Assembly: GCA_008704415.1 (NCBI GenBank)
Contig: VXIS01000085.1
Coordinates: 62,001 to 126,000, forward strand
Reading direction: 5' to 3'
DNA length: 64,000 nucleotides
DNA from: Sphaerosporella brunnea
Taxonomy: Eukaryota > Ascomycota > Pezizomycetes > Pezizales > Pyronemataceae
Shown: one piece after another, positions 31,071 to 42,165 of the stretch
Position numbering within the stretch: position 1 is the stretch's first letter
Layout of the letters: every line of letters starts with the position of its first letter
Translations under genes and position numbers: made by a program
The notes under the pieces: model-generated
Told to the model about the DNA's origin: nothing
What the model saw: only the letters and a program-made list of their open reading frames with translations
Databases searched by the model: none

Positions 31071-31525
31071 TGTCGGTGTAGGTAGTATATTACGCCTACT
31101 CTAACCATTCGATCGTAGGTCCTATCGGCGAGATCCTGGTGTCTCGTCGTCAGCGATAGCTCACAGCTCACAGTCGTAGGTCGTGACTAAGTTTTAGCAG
31201 AAAAATCAGCTTGAGATCGTAGATCACAGCCGCCGGTGCACGCGTGTAGGATGCGTCGGAAGCGTGTGTAGCCTAACGGTTGATGATGCCCGGGGTCGGT
31301 GTTACTAATCACATCCACAGAGCCGCGACCAAGCGCGCGCGGCTGGCGGTACGCACAACATCACCTCGTTCTTCCCCCAAGACACGCTCAAAGTCCCAAC
31401 CAAGTAACGCGTGTATCATTCATTGCAAGTGGCCAGCCGAACGGTAACTAGTAGGTCGTATCCCAGAAATCTGCAGCAAGAAATTGCGACAACCCATAGG
31501 AACCTTCCTTCCGCCGCATGTTCCT

Positions 31526-32080
31526 CTAAATCCCATTTCCCTCCCCGCCACCGACACTGCCGGATCCATTGGTCGCAACATCGTTGCCACGCTCACTGTT
31601 CGACTCCTCACGGGGGCCGAAAAAGGATTCTTTCAGCTTTCTGATGTCAGCTGCCGTTTCGTCATCGGTCATCGCCACATGAGGACGAGCGCTTCCCACA
31701 TGGGAGCCTGAAGTCGTGACCAAAGCGCGGGAGTGCTGCGCCGAGTGATTCGGATCTTGAAGAGACTCAGGCTGATGCTAGAAGTCAGTGAAGTACTGCG
31801 CAAGAAGGCATGGATCACTCACAACAACCGGAGACTCAGCACGACAAATCGCCTGGTCGAAGGTCTGGAACGGCAACATCGAGGCGCCACCACCCTCGGA
31901 CAAAATTCGGAGAATAGTCTGGTTAGCGCGCTGAGCGGTGAGCGGTTGCTGCTCGTCGGGCTGGACGTCCTCGAAGGGAGTTGCGACTATCTCCCGTTCA
32001 GTCCACTCTGCAACAACGAGTCTCCAGGTGTGGTTGGCGCCGCCCTCCTGGCTCGTGGTGTCCTCGTGGTTCTTAGACAT
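31526..32080 (-). CDS. Orphan protein, two exons
   Basis: Exons 31823-32080 and 31526-31777, intron 31778-31822 (GTGAGT donor, CTTCTAG acceptor), give 169 residues. It starts MSKNHEDTTSQEGG. The first exon encodes a compact-looking part (HTWRLVVAEWTEREIVATPF, RANQTILRILSEGG). The second is polar and Ser/Gly-rich with a short charged helix (DDETAADIRKLKESFFG). No signal peptide, membrane helix or known domain. Both exons are open and the splice sites are good, which is the main support. Confidence 0.58.
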
Positions 32081-33798
32081 CACCGTTCCTGTTACGAGTC
32101 GTTGATTGGTATCGGTTGAGATGGGGTTTGTGGGGGGTAGTGGGGAAGGGAGTGGGTGTGGGGGAAGATTTCATTTATGCTGCCCTGGATGCCGGCGCCC
32201 AGGCCGACGTCCGTTTGTCCCTGATGGAAGGCGGAACGGCGAATGGTGCGACCTTGGATGTTATAAGGAGCGTGAGTGAGGGGTCTCGGACGCGTTAAGT
32301 CTGATGCCACGGATACCGGTAAAGCATTCCTCATTGTGAATGGTGACCTTCACCTATCGATCCGATGGGGAGCAAGAACAGGTTTGGAACCATGTTCGAT
32401 GGAAAAATACAGTGGCCAGCGCTCTCTGGGGCCAGAGATGGTTCTTCAAAGCGATAGTATTCCGATCGATGCTCTCAGCTCCGTGAATAAGGTGATCTGT
32501 ATATCTCCAAGATAGGACTTGTTTGTACCTGCGCATGCGTAACAAAATCGTTCCTAAGCCAGTTCCCTGGCCATACTTAGTGAACCATAACCTTTCCCAA
32601 ATCCCACGGTCCCTTTATCGATCTGGATTTATGGGGAAAGCGTTCCTTGTCCAAGTGTATTTGGTGTTCAGTTGACACATGGGATTAGATCAATACGGTG
32701 GCGTACAGGATATATAAGGGTAGGGACGAGTAGGGGGTCTGTCATGACAGTTTGCGGTCGCATACGGGCAATAAAATTGCTCACACAACACACATGGGAA
32801 AGCGGTGGGAAACGAACGTTTCTCCGGCACCCTTAGGACATTGGAATTTCTGCACTCACGAGTGACCAAGCTCTAGATTCAAAATATGGCCTGAAGATCG
32901 CTTTCCCATGGCGTTTGGTTTAGGCCGTGCCCTGTGTTGTCGGCTTAGTGAGGCGCGGCCGGACTCTGAAGCAAAGCGCGAGGAGCATCATGTGGCTGGG
33001 ATGTATCTCAGCTAAATCATTCATCCTCTCACCGCCGAATGGCGTGTGCCCAGCAGAGGTTAACCTTTTTGAAAATAAAAAGTGGAGGAAGGAAAGAATC
33101 CCAGTACAGTATGATGACGACAGTAGCGGCCAGTCTCTTGGGAATACTTCCCATATCATAGCTGGATAGTGTGTACACCTACTCCGCCAACTCGTAGAGA
33201 GAAAGAGAGCTATAGACCAGAGAATCATTTTTTTGACTTGGAAAGAGTTTCGAAAGTATTTATAGGATTTGAAAAGAAGCACATTGGCCCTCGGCCTCCG
33301 TTGCCTGAAACAAGGCGGGTTCACACTTCTTCATGGGATATCCCAGGTATCATTGAGTAGAGGTATATTGGTACAGCAGCAAATTAAGTGTCCAGCATCC
33401 AGCAGTCCATTGAGTGCAAGTGTCTGTCTCTTTGACATATTAGCTTTATTATTATCGTATTCACGGCGGACAGAAACGTACTTGTGCAAAAACATCCCGA
33501 GGGGTTCCACGCAAAGATAGGCAACTTGATCTCGACAGCCACTAAAAATGGAACGTCTTAGCTCTAGCCCGATCACTGTACATAGGTGTAGGCTTTAACT
33601 TACGCCAGACAAACAAAAGAAAAACACCGCTAGTGGTGAGGACCGAAACAAGGGTACAAAAACAAACACAAATACCCTAGTAAGGTTGAAGCTATCAGCC
33701 AACGATCAGGAACAGAAGGGTACGCTCCGTCAGGCTCACTCTCAATCAAACAAGAGGCATCATTTTCTCAGCAAACGGTCCCACCAATGTCGACGCCC
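32081..33798. other. Intergenic, no supported gene
   Basis: 1.7 kb of overlapping short frames. A minus-strand frame at 32920-33324 (134 codons) has no domain and poor composition, and is not accepted. Confidence 0.45.
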
Positions 33799-34122
33799 CT
33801 AGTACTTGACAGAAATGCCCTGAACCGGACTATACTCTCCGGTGATCGAGCTCCAAGTGTAGACGGGACGGGCAACACGAATATCAGGGAGTTCGTCCTT
33901 GCTCATGGTAGCGGGATAGAACTTCCAGTGAGCAATTGGATGCTCGGCGGTCGGGGCGCAACGGTAGACGTAGTACTCGACGCCGGGAACGGGGGCAGAG
34001 ATCGGGACAGTCGGGGGTGAGGCCGGGCTGACGTAGCAGATCTTGGGGGACGGCTGGGCAGCGGGAACGTAGCTGACGCTGACGCCGGGCTGGTTGACGG
34101 TGACGGTGTAATTGTAGGACAT
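33799..34122 (-). CDS. Small Pro/Tyr-rich orphan protein
   Basis: 107 residues, intronless: MSYNYTVTVNQPGVSVSYVP, then a Pro-rich middle (SPASPPTVPISAPVPGVEYY) and a C-terminal half with CAPTAEHPIAHWKFYPATM and ARPVYTWSSITGEYSP. Rich in Tyr, Val and Pro, with alternating beta-type patterns; no signal peptide or membrane helix. Upstream, GTGGCAGTATTT (34151-34162) matches the downstream half of the TATAAATACTGCCAC promoter core seen elsewhere here. Function unknown. Confidence 0.65.
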   Translation of the reverse strand: MSYNYTVTVNQPGVSVSYVPAAQPSPKICYVSPASPPTVPISAPVPGVEYYVYRCAPTAEHPIAHWKFYPATMSKDELPDIRVARPVYTWSSITGEYSPVQGISVKY

Positions 34123-36828
34123 GGTTGCGGAATGTGAAAGTAGCGAGTTTGTGGCAGTATTTTTTTTTCGAGGATGAGGGAGTATTGAGGAAGGGGAAGG
34201 GAGGACGGGCTGCAGGAGAAGGGAGAAGCACGGCTTTAAGGCGTGCAGTTGAGCCAGCTAGGCCATCGGGCCATTGCTTTCCGGGGACCTCCGACGCTGG
34301 CCACCGCATCGGTGGTAGTGGAAGATGCTGAGCTCACGGGCTTGTGCACGTCCGTTCCAAATGTGCTGCGGAGTGTGTACAATGTAGCATGCTGCAACGC
34401 TTTACCACAGAGCACCGCCCTTCCTGTGAGGACTGCTATTTGTTTATCTGTAAGAGAGCATGAGAGCTGTCAAGACTGCTCTCAATGCCAGGGCCTTTTG
34501 AACGGAGCATCGAACCGAGAGCTGCCTTTAGCTGGGTGGTTTCCTGTACCGGCTCTCCACTGCCCGCTGTAACCACCAGCACGAGTGGCAGCAGCAGCAG
34601 ACGACGAGCCGGCGGATGCACATGAACATCGGATCACCCAAGGGTGAATGAAAATCAGTGGATATTTGCGTGTGGATCGCTGGAACACGAGACAGCTGCT
34701 AATCCAAATTTTGTCAATGCCGGAAAGTACAGGGGATCTGGCTGCGTCGAGGGTCACGTGGCTGACACCGAACATGCAACACGCGGGTCAAAAACTGTCA
34801 AGCCGAAACGAAGGTGCGTTCGGTGGGGACTATGAGTTATCGATTTCTTTCTTCTAGGCGAAGAATGGGGATACTTGTAGTGGCTTGGAATGGGCACGAG
34901 GAATGAATGATACAGTGGTTGCAGAGAAATTGATGATGTTTCAGTAGTGATAACATTTGCGCAGCCTACCTGCTAGGCTTGCTTTGGTTTGTAATTGAGT
35001 TTATTGTTTGTATGCGACCGCAAATGACCCCCCCCCCCCCCTACCCTGCTGCCCCTTATTGATGCTATCTAGACCTCGTGCATTATGATAGAAAAGACGA
35101 AAGAAAGAAACAAGCCCGTAACAAAGTGGAAAATGCCATAGCCTCTGGACACGCGGGGCCACTCCTCCGAAGATCTCACTTTCCCCACCGGAAAACTCGT
35201 CCTGGACCAAGTTGCCAGATTGCGGAGCCGCTACGCCCGTCATGCTAGAAATGCTCGATTCCAGTTCTTCTAGCCGGATCCCTCGCTTGGGGAGTTGGGC
35301 AGGCGGCAGGGGTTGTGACGCTCACTGGCTATGATGTGCGGTTTCGACGAGTTCGATATGATGGCTGAGTGGACTGTGTTGTTCTTTGTAGGTGGGTCCA
35401 ACGTGCTGCGTTTTTGCAGCTCGTTGTTTTCGAAGGAAGCTGGCCCGCGGATTCGCGTAACGTTTATCGACTTGTTTCGCCCCCTTTGGATGGTTCGTCA
35501 GGTTGTTTTGGCGGTCCTGCTTTCGATGCCGCTGTATCCGAAGCGGTGATTCTTCCGCGTGCGCTGCCGTCGCCTGCTTTGAACCGCCGATCTGGCGTTG
35601 AGTACTCGTTGATATCGCACAATTCGAACGACTGTCAGGCTGTCGTTGCCTTGCCTAGTTGCGTAGATTGTTGCTTCACTGGGTATCACTCAGCCTTTGA
35701 AGCATGGTCCTCAGCTAAAGTTCGAAACTCAATGACGTCAAGCATGGAAAAAAGCAACAACATTTCGAGTGAGCAAAAAAAAAAAAGAAGCGCCACCTAA
35801 TACCAGGCAGGAAATCGTGAACCCCTCTAGGTTCGCTACACATGTTATCTACCAAAGATACCTCCGTTCGACGCCAGACTTGCTTCCGTGCCGTTCGCCC
35901 CTGGTGAGCGACAGAACTGGAGAGAACAAAAAACCGAGCGGTTCCAAGTACAGTGGTATCAGCGTTCGTGAACGACCGGAAGAACAACAACAGCCAGATT
36001 AAGCATTGCAATGAAAAGGATCAAAAGCAAAAACAAGGAACAAAGTAAGCCATTGCGATTCCGCCGGTGGTATATTGTTTCTCCTAACAAGACTCTATGT
36101 GGCCGTAGTAGTCGTATTTCGGCCCCAAGACGGTAGACGACACACCCACGCTCTTGAGCGACGGACCTATTTTCGAGTCAAATATTCACAATCGCAATGA
36201 CACTTTAACGATAAACTACATCAAACAGAGCGTCAAAGGGCACCCCACGACGGCGTACTCTTCCTTTCCTTCTGCTCCCGCTGTTCTTTAGCAATCCGGT
36301 ACGGTTCATTGGCCTGTTGCTAACTGCCGCGGCCGCCGACGTTTCTTTTCCTGCTGCTTCTTTGCCTCGTGAGCGTGTTGCTCCTGCAATTTCTTGCGCG
36401 GTTTCTCCAGTTTGAAAACAAAAACAGGGTGGCTTTTCTCTGCACGCGGGCTTTGCCGCCATTGAGACGCCAAGTCCGGGGTTGATATTCACAACTGATC
36501 ACTCGCATAAAAAATTCCCATCACACCGGCAGGTACCTGTTTCAATTGGTTCGGAGATCTGGGGAACAAAAAATAACGCTAGCGGTGATGCCACGGCAAA
36601 CCGCGCCATCGTCCCTCGCAACATTTCGACAGACTTTTGCACAGAGTTGCAACCCCCCCCCCCCACCTGATCAGCTCACTACTGGACTCGAATGATAGGG
36701 TTCACGCAGGCCATACATCGGATATCTTTCTGAGGCCGATGGCGTCTGTTATCAACATTATCTCGTGCGGCGAAAAAAGCAAGATATCAATTAACCGCCA
36801 TATCGGTATCAAAGGCCCAAACAAGAAT
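34123..36828. other. Long intergenic stretch, weak remnants only
   Basis: 2.7 kb including a C12 run (35029-35040) and a C10 run (36651-36662). A minus-strand frame around 36480-36290 reads EKPRKKLQEQHAHEAKKQQE and ends soon after, which might be a piece of a Lys/Gln-rich gene. No start, splice sites or homologue could be fixed. Confidence 0.45.
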
Positions 36829-38556
36829 CTACAACATCGGCTTCAGCTCCCTCCGCCACCCCTGCGTTTCCGCAATCATCTCCGCCGCCCTCTCTCCAAT
36901 CGCGAGAACCGTCAGCATAGGGCTATAGACATTATCAGCCACGATCCACATTCCGGAAGGAGAAACAACCTACTTCACCGTGACCATCGACGGAAAAACG
37001 CTCGCATCCGCAATCCGAATGCCCTCAACGCCAACGAGCTTCAATTCCGGGTCCACAACGGCCATTTCATCGACGCGGGGGTCGCCCATCTTCGCGGTTC
37101 CGGCTGGATGATACACTGTGTGTGCGACCCTGCGGCCATACTTGCTCAGCTGCTCATCAGTGACGCACTCCGGCCCGGGCGCAACCTCTCGTTTCAGGTA
37201 TCGTTTAAAAGGCTCCATCTCGGCGACTTTTCTAGCCGCGCGGAAGCCATCCACCAGGGTTTTAGCATCATACCCTTCCGGGTCTGTAAAATATCTGAAG
37301 TCCAGTGCAGGCTTGACATTCGGGTCTTTCGAGGAGAGATATAATCTCCCCACCGATTTCGGACGCGGGATGTTGGGGGTCATGCAGAATGCGTGCAGTG
37401 GGGCTTCGAACCCGAGCCGGGAGGTGTTGACGCAGAAGGGAATTTGGTAGGTGTGCATCATGAGATCTGGCGCACCCGTACCCGTGCGGTCTAGGAAAAT
37501 CCCGCCGTCGCTGTGCATCGTCGTTTCCGGCGGCATAGCCTCGTGCAGCTCCCATATAATGATGCTTTCGGGGTGGTCAAGTAGGTTTTCGCCGACGCCG
37601 GCGAGGTTGTGTTGCACTGGTATGCCGAGGGAGGAGAGTTGGCCCGCCGGGCCGATGCCGGAGTGCAATAGTAGCTTGGGAGTATCTATTGAGCCACCGC
37701 AGAGGATGATCTCATGCTTGGCTGCCAGGTTGAGTTTCTTCCCCGACTTCAGCGTCAGCGTGATGCTCTCCGCCTTCTTCGCCCGCTGGGACGAAGCTTG
37801 CGCCGAGAGGTTTACGCGGGAAACCCAGGCCTCTGTGAGCACCAGCAGATTGCCGCGCTTCTCCTCGCCGCTGAATATCGGGTGCAGATATGCTACGCTC
37901 GCCGAGCTCCTGGTTCCCTCCTCCGGCTCATACGCAACCGAAAAGAAGCCTACGCCCTCCGCAAAGCCTCCCTGCTCCCGGATCGGCTTGTTGAAATCGT
38001 CGATAACCGGGATATCCAATGCCTTGGAGCACGTGGTTACCCAGTCTTTCACCAGCTGGTTGCGGTGCCGTGGGTGGACTGGGTGGACGCGGCAGCGGAT
38101 TTGGTCAAGACACCGCTGAACCGTGGCGAAGTCCCAACCCTTGACGCCGGCAGATTCCCACCGTTGGAGATCGTGCTTCAATGGGCGGAACGAGATCAGC
38201 GTGTTGTGCGAGCTGCAGCCGCCCAGGATTTTTGCCCGCGAATGCCGGATGTGCGAGTTCCCCATCGGCTGCTCGGTCGTTGGGTAGTCGTAGTCATAGG
38301 CTGGATCACCGAGAAGAGAGAGCCATTCTTTAAGCTGCAGAACTTTGGTGTCGTTGAAGTCCGACGGCCCGGCTTCGATTAGAAGCACTTGTTTGTGTGG
38401 CAGGTAAGAGGAGAGACAGGAGGCTATGACGCAACCGGCGGTGCCACCCCTGGGAAGTGTCAATATGTGAGGAGATCATCGGTAGTGCGTGAAGGGGACA
38501 TACCCGACAATGATGTAGTCCGGCTGATAGTTCACTGGGAGTGTATTGGTCGTCAT
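36829..38556 (-). CDS. codA: Choline oxidase-type GMC flavoprotein
   Basis: A GMC oxidoreductase that, by family features, oxidises choline to betaine aldehyde with FAD and oxygen. Exons 38504-38556, 36974-38449 and 36829-36922 give 540 residues, the normal GMC length. Introns have GTATGT and GTAGGT donors and CAG and TAG acceptors. The FAD-binding glycines (IIVGGGTAGC) start at residue 15 and are rebuilt across intron 1. GGCSSHN places His at residue 99, the position that carries covalent FAD in bacterial choline oxidase. GGSIDTPKLLLHSGIGP is the second GMC signature. The catalytic pair is visible as HPAGTAKMGD and NPML, the Asn codon being rebuilt across intron 2. Transcribed away from the aldehyde dehydrogenase gene. 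The symbol follows the Aspergillus name and is by analogy. Confidence 0.88.
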
Positions 38557-39236
38557 GTTGCTTGCCCTGTGATGCCTCGGGGGTGATCATCCATTCGACG
38601 CCGAGTGTGAGCCAATATGTCGCAATTCAGACCCGGCAAAGATGAGATATATACCGCAGGCAGCCGCTGCTTCCAGTCGATCGATACATCTTGTCCTGGA
38701 CCGAAAGGGAGCAATGGAGCCAGGCAATGAAAGGCAATGAAGAACATTGCAGATGCAGCCAAGTGCATTACGACGGCACCATTCACAACGGTACGATTAC
38801 CAAGCAATGGTTGACCGGGCTCCCAAGGGTTGACAAAGTGGTCTCATCCCAACTCCGATATGGATCTTCATCTGCGGCCGGAGCCGTGGAAAGCCGAAGT
38901 AACGGCGGGGCCGAGTGGATATTGTTTCTGGCGAAGATCATCGTATCATTCGTATCGCTCGTGTGGCCTGGATGATTAGTTCGGTGTTGATACCGACGAT
39001 ACACATGTGGCTCTTTTCCTGCCCGTCGCATCGCGATATGCACACATTCTCGCGCGATTCCTGTTTGAGCTATAAGATCCCGCATGGGGCAGATCAGTTA
39101 ACCGATGCGGTATCCGCAATGCGGGGTCTGAAACGCTAACCATTTTCTACTAGGCCTGGGTTAGGGATGTCCTATCACATCCGCTCTTTTCCCGCCATCA
39201 CAAGGGACATTCTGCCATCTTCAGTTCACCACCGCC
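38557..39236. promoter_or_regulatory. Divergent promoter of the choline-to-betaine pair
   Basis: 680 bp separate the start codons of the divergent choline oxidase and aldehyde dehydrogenase genes. The layout suggests shared control of both steps. No specific operator was identified; both starts have C/A-rich leaders. Confidence 0.65.
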
Positions 39237-40797
39237 ATGACCGCCCCCGAGACCTTCCCCACGCAAACCCACTACCTCAATGGCGAGCCCTACCACTCGG
39301 ATACGTCAACCTTTACAATCTATAACCCTGCCACAGGCGTCCCTTCCGCCGAAGTCTTCACCGCCTCTCCTTCAGACATAGAGCATGCCATAAACACATC
39401 CCTCGCTGCATTCGACGCCTGGTCCAAAACGCCATCAATTGAGCGATCGAGAATCCTTCTTCGCGCTGTCTCACTCCTCCGTGCCCGTAACAACGACATC
39501 GCGCGCATCGAAACACTCGATACTGGGAAAGCGTATGTCGAAACGTCGACCGTGGACATTGCAACAGGCGCGGATGTACTCGAGTACTTTGCAGGCGTGG
39601 CGATGGGACTCGCCGGCGAAGGGAAGATGATTCCGCTGCGCGATAATGCCTGGATTTATACACGGAAGGAGCCGCTGGGCGTGTGTGTTGGCATTGGAGC
39701 CTGGAACTATCCAATCCAGATGTACCACCCACCAGCCTACTCCTTTTCGTGGCCAATTGGAGGCTGACTAGCAGATACTCTATAGCGCACTGTGGAAATG
39801 CGCCCCTGCCCTCGCCGCTGGAAATACCTTCATCTTCAAGCCGTCGGAAGTAACGCCACTCACCGCATCAATCCTGGCCTCAATCCTTACCGAAGCCGGC
39901 CTGCCACCGGGTGTTTTCAACGTAATCCACGGCGGGGCCACAGTCGGGGCTGCCCTCTGTTCCCATCCCCGCGTCGCCAAGGTCTCCTTCACCGGCCAGC
40001 CGTCCACGGGAATAAGTGTCTACACCGCCGCCGCAAAGACGCTAAAGCCAGTGACACTCGAGCTCGCCGGTAAATCCCCATTCATAGTCTTTGCGGACGC
40101 CGACCTGACCGCCGCGGTTGACTGCTGCCTGACCGCCAACTTCTTCTCCACCGGGCAGGTATGCACCAACGGCACGCGGGTGTTCGTTCACTCCTCGATT
40201 ATGGGCGAGTTTACTTCGCTATTGGTGCAGAAGGCAAAGGAATGCATCCGCGCCGGCGATCCCCTGGACCCAGCCACCAACTTCGGTCCGTTGGTGAGTA
40301 AGCAGCACTACGAGAAGGTTGTGGCATACATCCGCCACGGCGTCGACGTCGACAAAGCCAGTCTTCTCCTCGGCGGAACCTCCGTCTCCCTCCCCCCTCC
40401 TTTCGACTCCGGTTTCTTCCTCCCGCCAACTATCTTCACCGACTGCACTGACGCCATGAAAATCGTTCGCGAAGAGATTTTTGGTCCGGTCGCGTGTCTG
40501 CTATCCTTTGAAACACTGGACGAAGCCATCGCCCGCGCGAACGATACGGAGCTGGGACTAGCGGCGGGTGTGTTTACGAAGGACCTGGATATTGCCCATA
40601 GAGTGGTCGCCAAGGTCAACGCGGGCATTTGCTGGATAAACACGTGGGGCGAAAGTCCCGCGCAGATGCCAGTGGGCGGATGGGGGTTCTCTGGCCTGGG
40701 CGTTGAGAATGGGGTGGAGGCGTTGGATGCGTTTACGAGGAATAAGAGTGTCCTGGTCGAGAATGGAAGTGTTGTACCGGCGTTTGCTAAGTTGTAG
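39237..40797 (+). CDS. badA: Betaine aldehyde dehydrogenase
   Basis: NAD(P)-dependent aldehyde dehydrogenase, by context the second step from choline to glycine betaine. Exons 39237-39721 and 39786-40797, intron 39722-39785, give 498 residues. The GTACCA donor is unusual, but the splice restores [20 protein letters not shown], a conserved ALDH stretch, and a CTGAC branch site is present. Other motifs are [21 protein letters not shown], the general-base Glu in LELAGKSP (residue 254), the catalytic Cys in [11 protein letters not shown] (residue 288), [13 protein letters not shown] near the end and [13 protein letters not shown]. No lesion is seen. Pairing with choline oxidase supports the substrate; alone it could be another ALDH9-like enzyme. 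The symbol is by analogy with Aspergillus. Confidence 0.9.
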
Positions 40798-41790
40798 ATT
40801 ATTTTTGATTTTTCTTTTGGCGTATACATACATAGACTGGATAAGGGTAGACCTGACGCGCTCACTGTTTCACAACGGGGCTACAGAACTTTTCTCTGCT
40901 CAGGTATACCGAGTGACTGTCGGTGATGCGAGCCACACTGTAGTGGTCTTCTCATCGCCGAATATATGAGTCTTCTTTCCCAATAAACAACCACCTGTTT
41001 CTATTGCACGGCCAATGGATTGTGCATTAAAACCTGAAAAGTCAGCAGATAGCTATTTGGCTTTGGGAGGTTGTTAGACGGACTTGGTTTACAACACCGC
41101 TGTCCTTAGTCACCCTTCTTTGCACGGGCTATGTCATGTTCATCTTGAATGCTGTTCCACGTGTGGATTTTCAACTTTGCCATGCTACTATGATCACCCC
41201 AGTCATTTCCTGTCGCATCGGCATAGATACTTGTGGAATTGTAGACGGCGACGACCCCCCATTCTTTCTCCCTTCGCTTTTTAACCACCAGCCAAAAACC
41301 TCCAGGCTCCGAAATCGCACCATGCCCTACGAGTCGCCATTTCTCTTCCATGTCCTGTTGCAAGCGGCTATCAGATCTTTTTTTGCCATTGACAGATTAA
41401 CTTTGATCACAGGCAGATTTGATATTGTTGATCATGGGACAGACATACCGGTAAACATGCTATTGAGGCCCGCAATCCAAGTTGACCGCCTCACTAACTT
41501 CTAACAACAACCATTGTGAATGACGGACCAGCCTCAATGGTTGCAGCGAGTAAACGAATCCAACTGGCGGCCGGCCTTCTTCCGTTTCATCACCACATAC
41601 AGCTCCAGACAAAACGTTTCACCTTCGAAAATTGGGCCCCGGCAAGAGACGTTGGTTTCACTCACCTCTCACTCGTTCCCAATGCATCATCACTAACACT
41701 GAGACGAGAATCGGAGGCCAAAGACAAGGCTGTCCTCAAAGACCAGGACACCGGTAAGTGGTCACCCGTCCCACCCGTGCAACTCACCAT
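40798..41790. other. Intergenic, no supported gene
   Basis: Downstream of the aldehyde dehydrogenase. A possible leader intron for the next locus begins GTAAGT at about 41755. Otherwise only short conflicting frames. Confidence 0.5.
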
Positions 41791-42165
41791 AATGAGCACC
41801 GCTCGACAGCAACAGGCGATCACCCCATCTCCGACGAAGAGATCTAGTCTTACCCCCGCGGCCAACGCGGCACCCAAGCGGTGCAAGGCCAGCAGTGGCG
41901 AAACCCACAAGGCCACGAAGGACGCCCAGAACCTCCTCCACCGCACCCTCAACGCCGTTGCCCCCACCACCTCCATCTCCAACTGGAGGGGCGGCGAGTT
42001 GTCAAACCAAGGCCCCGGGGTGTGCTCCTGGGTGCTAGCACCCAGAGCGTAATCTTCCGTCCGGAACTGTACGCAACCCTCAAGACGAGGGATCAGTTCA
42101 ATCCCATTGAGGACCTTATCGATGCTCTGTCGGGGCAAAAACTGGCCGAGGCGGATAGGAAGTAG
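41791..42165 (+). pseudogene. Small basic orphan gene, probably frameshifted
   Basis: The frame from 41791 reads MSTARQQQAITPSPTKRSSL and TKDAQNLLHRTLNAVAP up to SNWRGGELSNQGPG, then stops at TAA just downstream. In the next frame the sequence continues as LGASTQSVIFRPELYATLKT and RDQFNPIEDLIDALSGQKLA to a stop at 42165. The two halves meet in a CCCCGGGG run, where a one-base change would join them into about 120 residues. No good intron fits. Either a real frameshift or a homopolymer error. An upstream GTAAGT...CGACAG pair could be an intron that would remove this ATG, so the start is uncertain. Confidence 0.4.

Noticed and set aside
35001..35800. Frames around the C12 tract and the 143-codon plus frame
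   Set aside because: No start context, domain or homologue, and the frames cross homopolymers.
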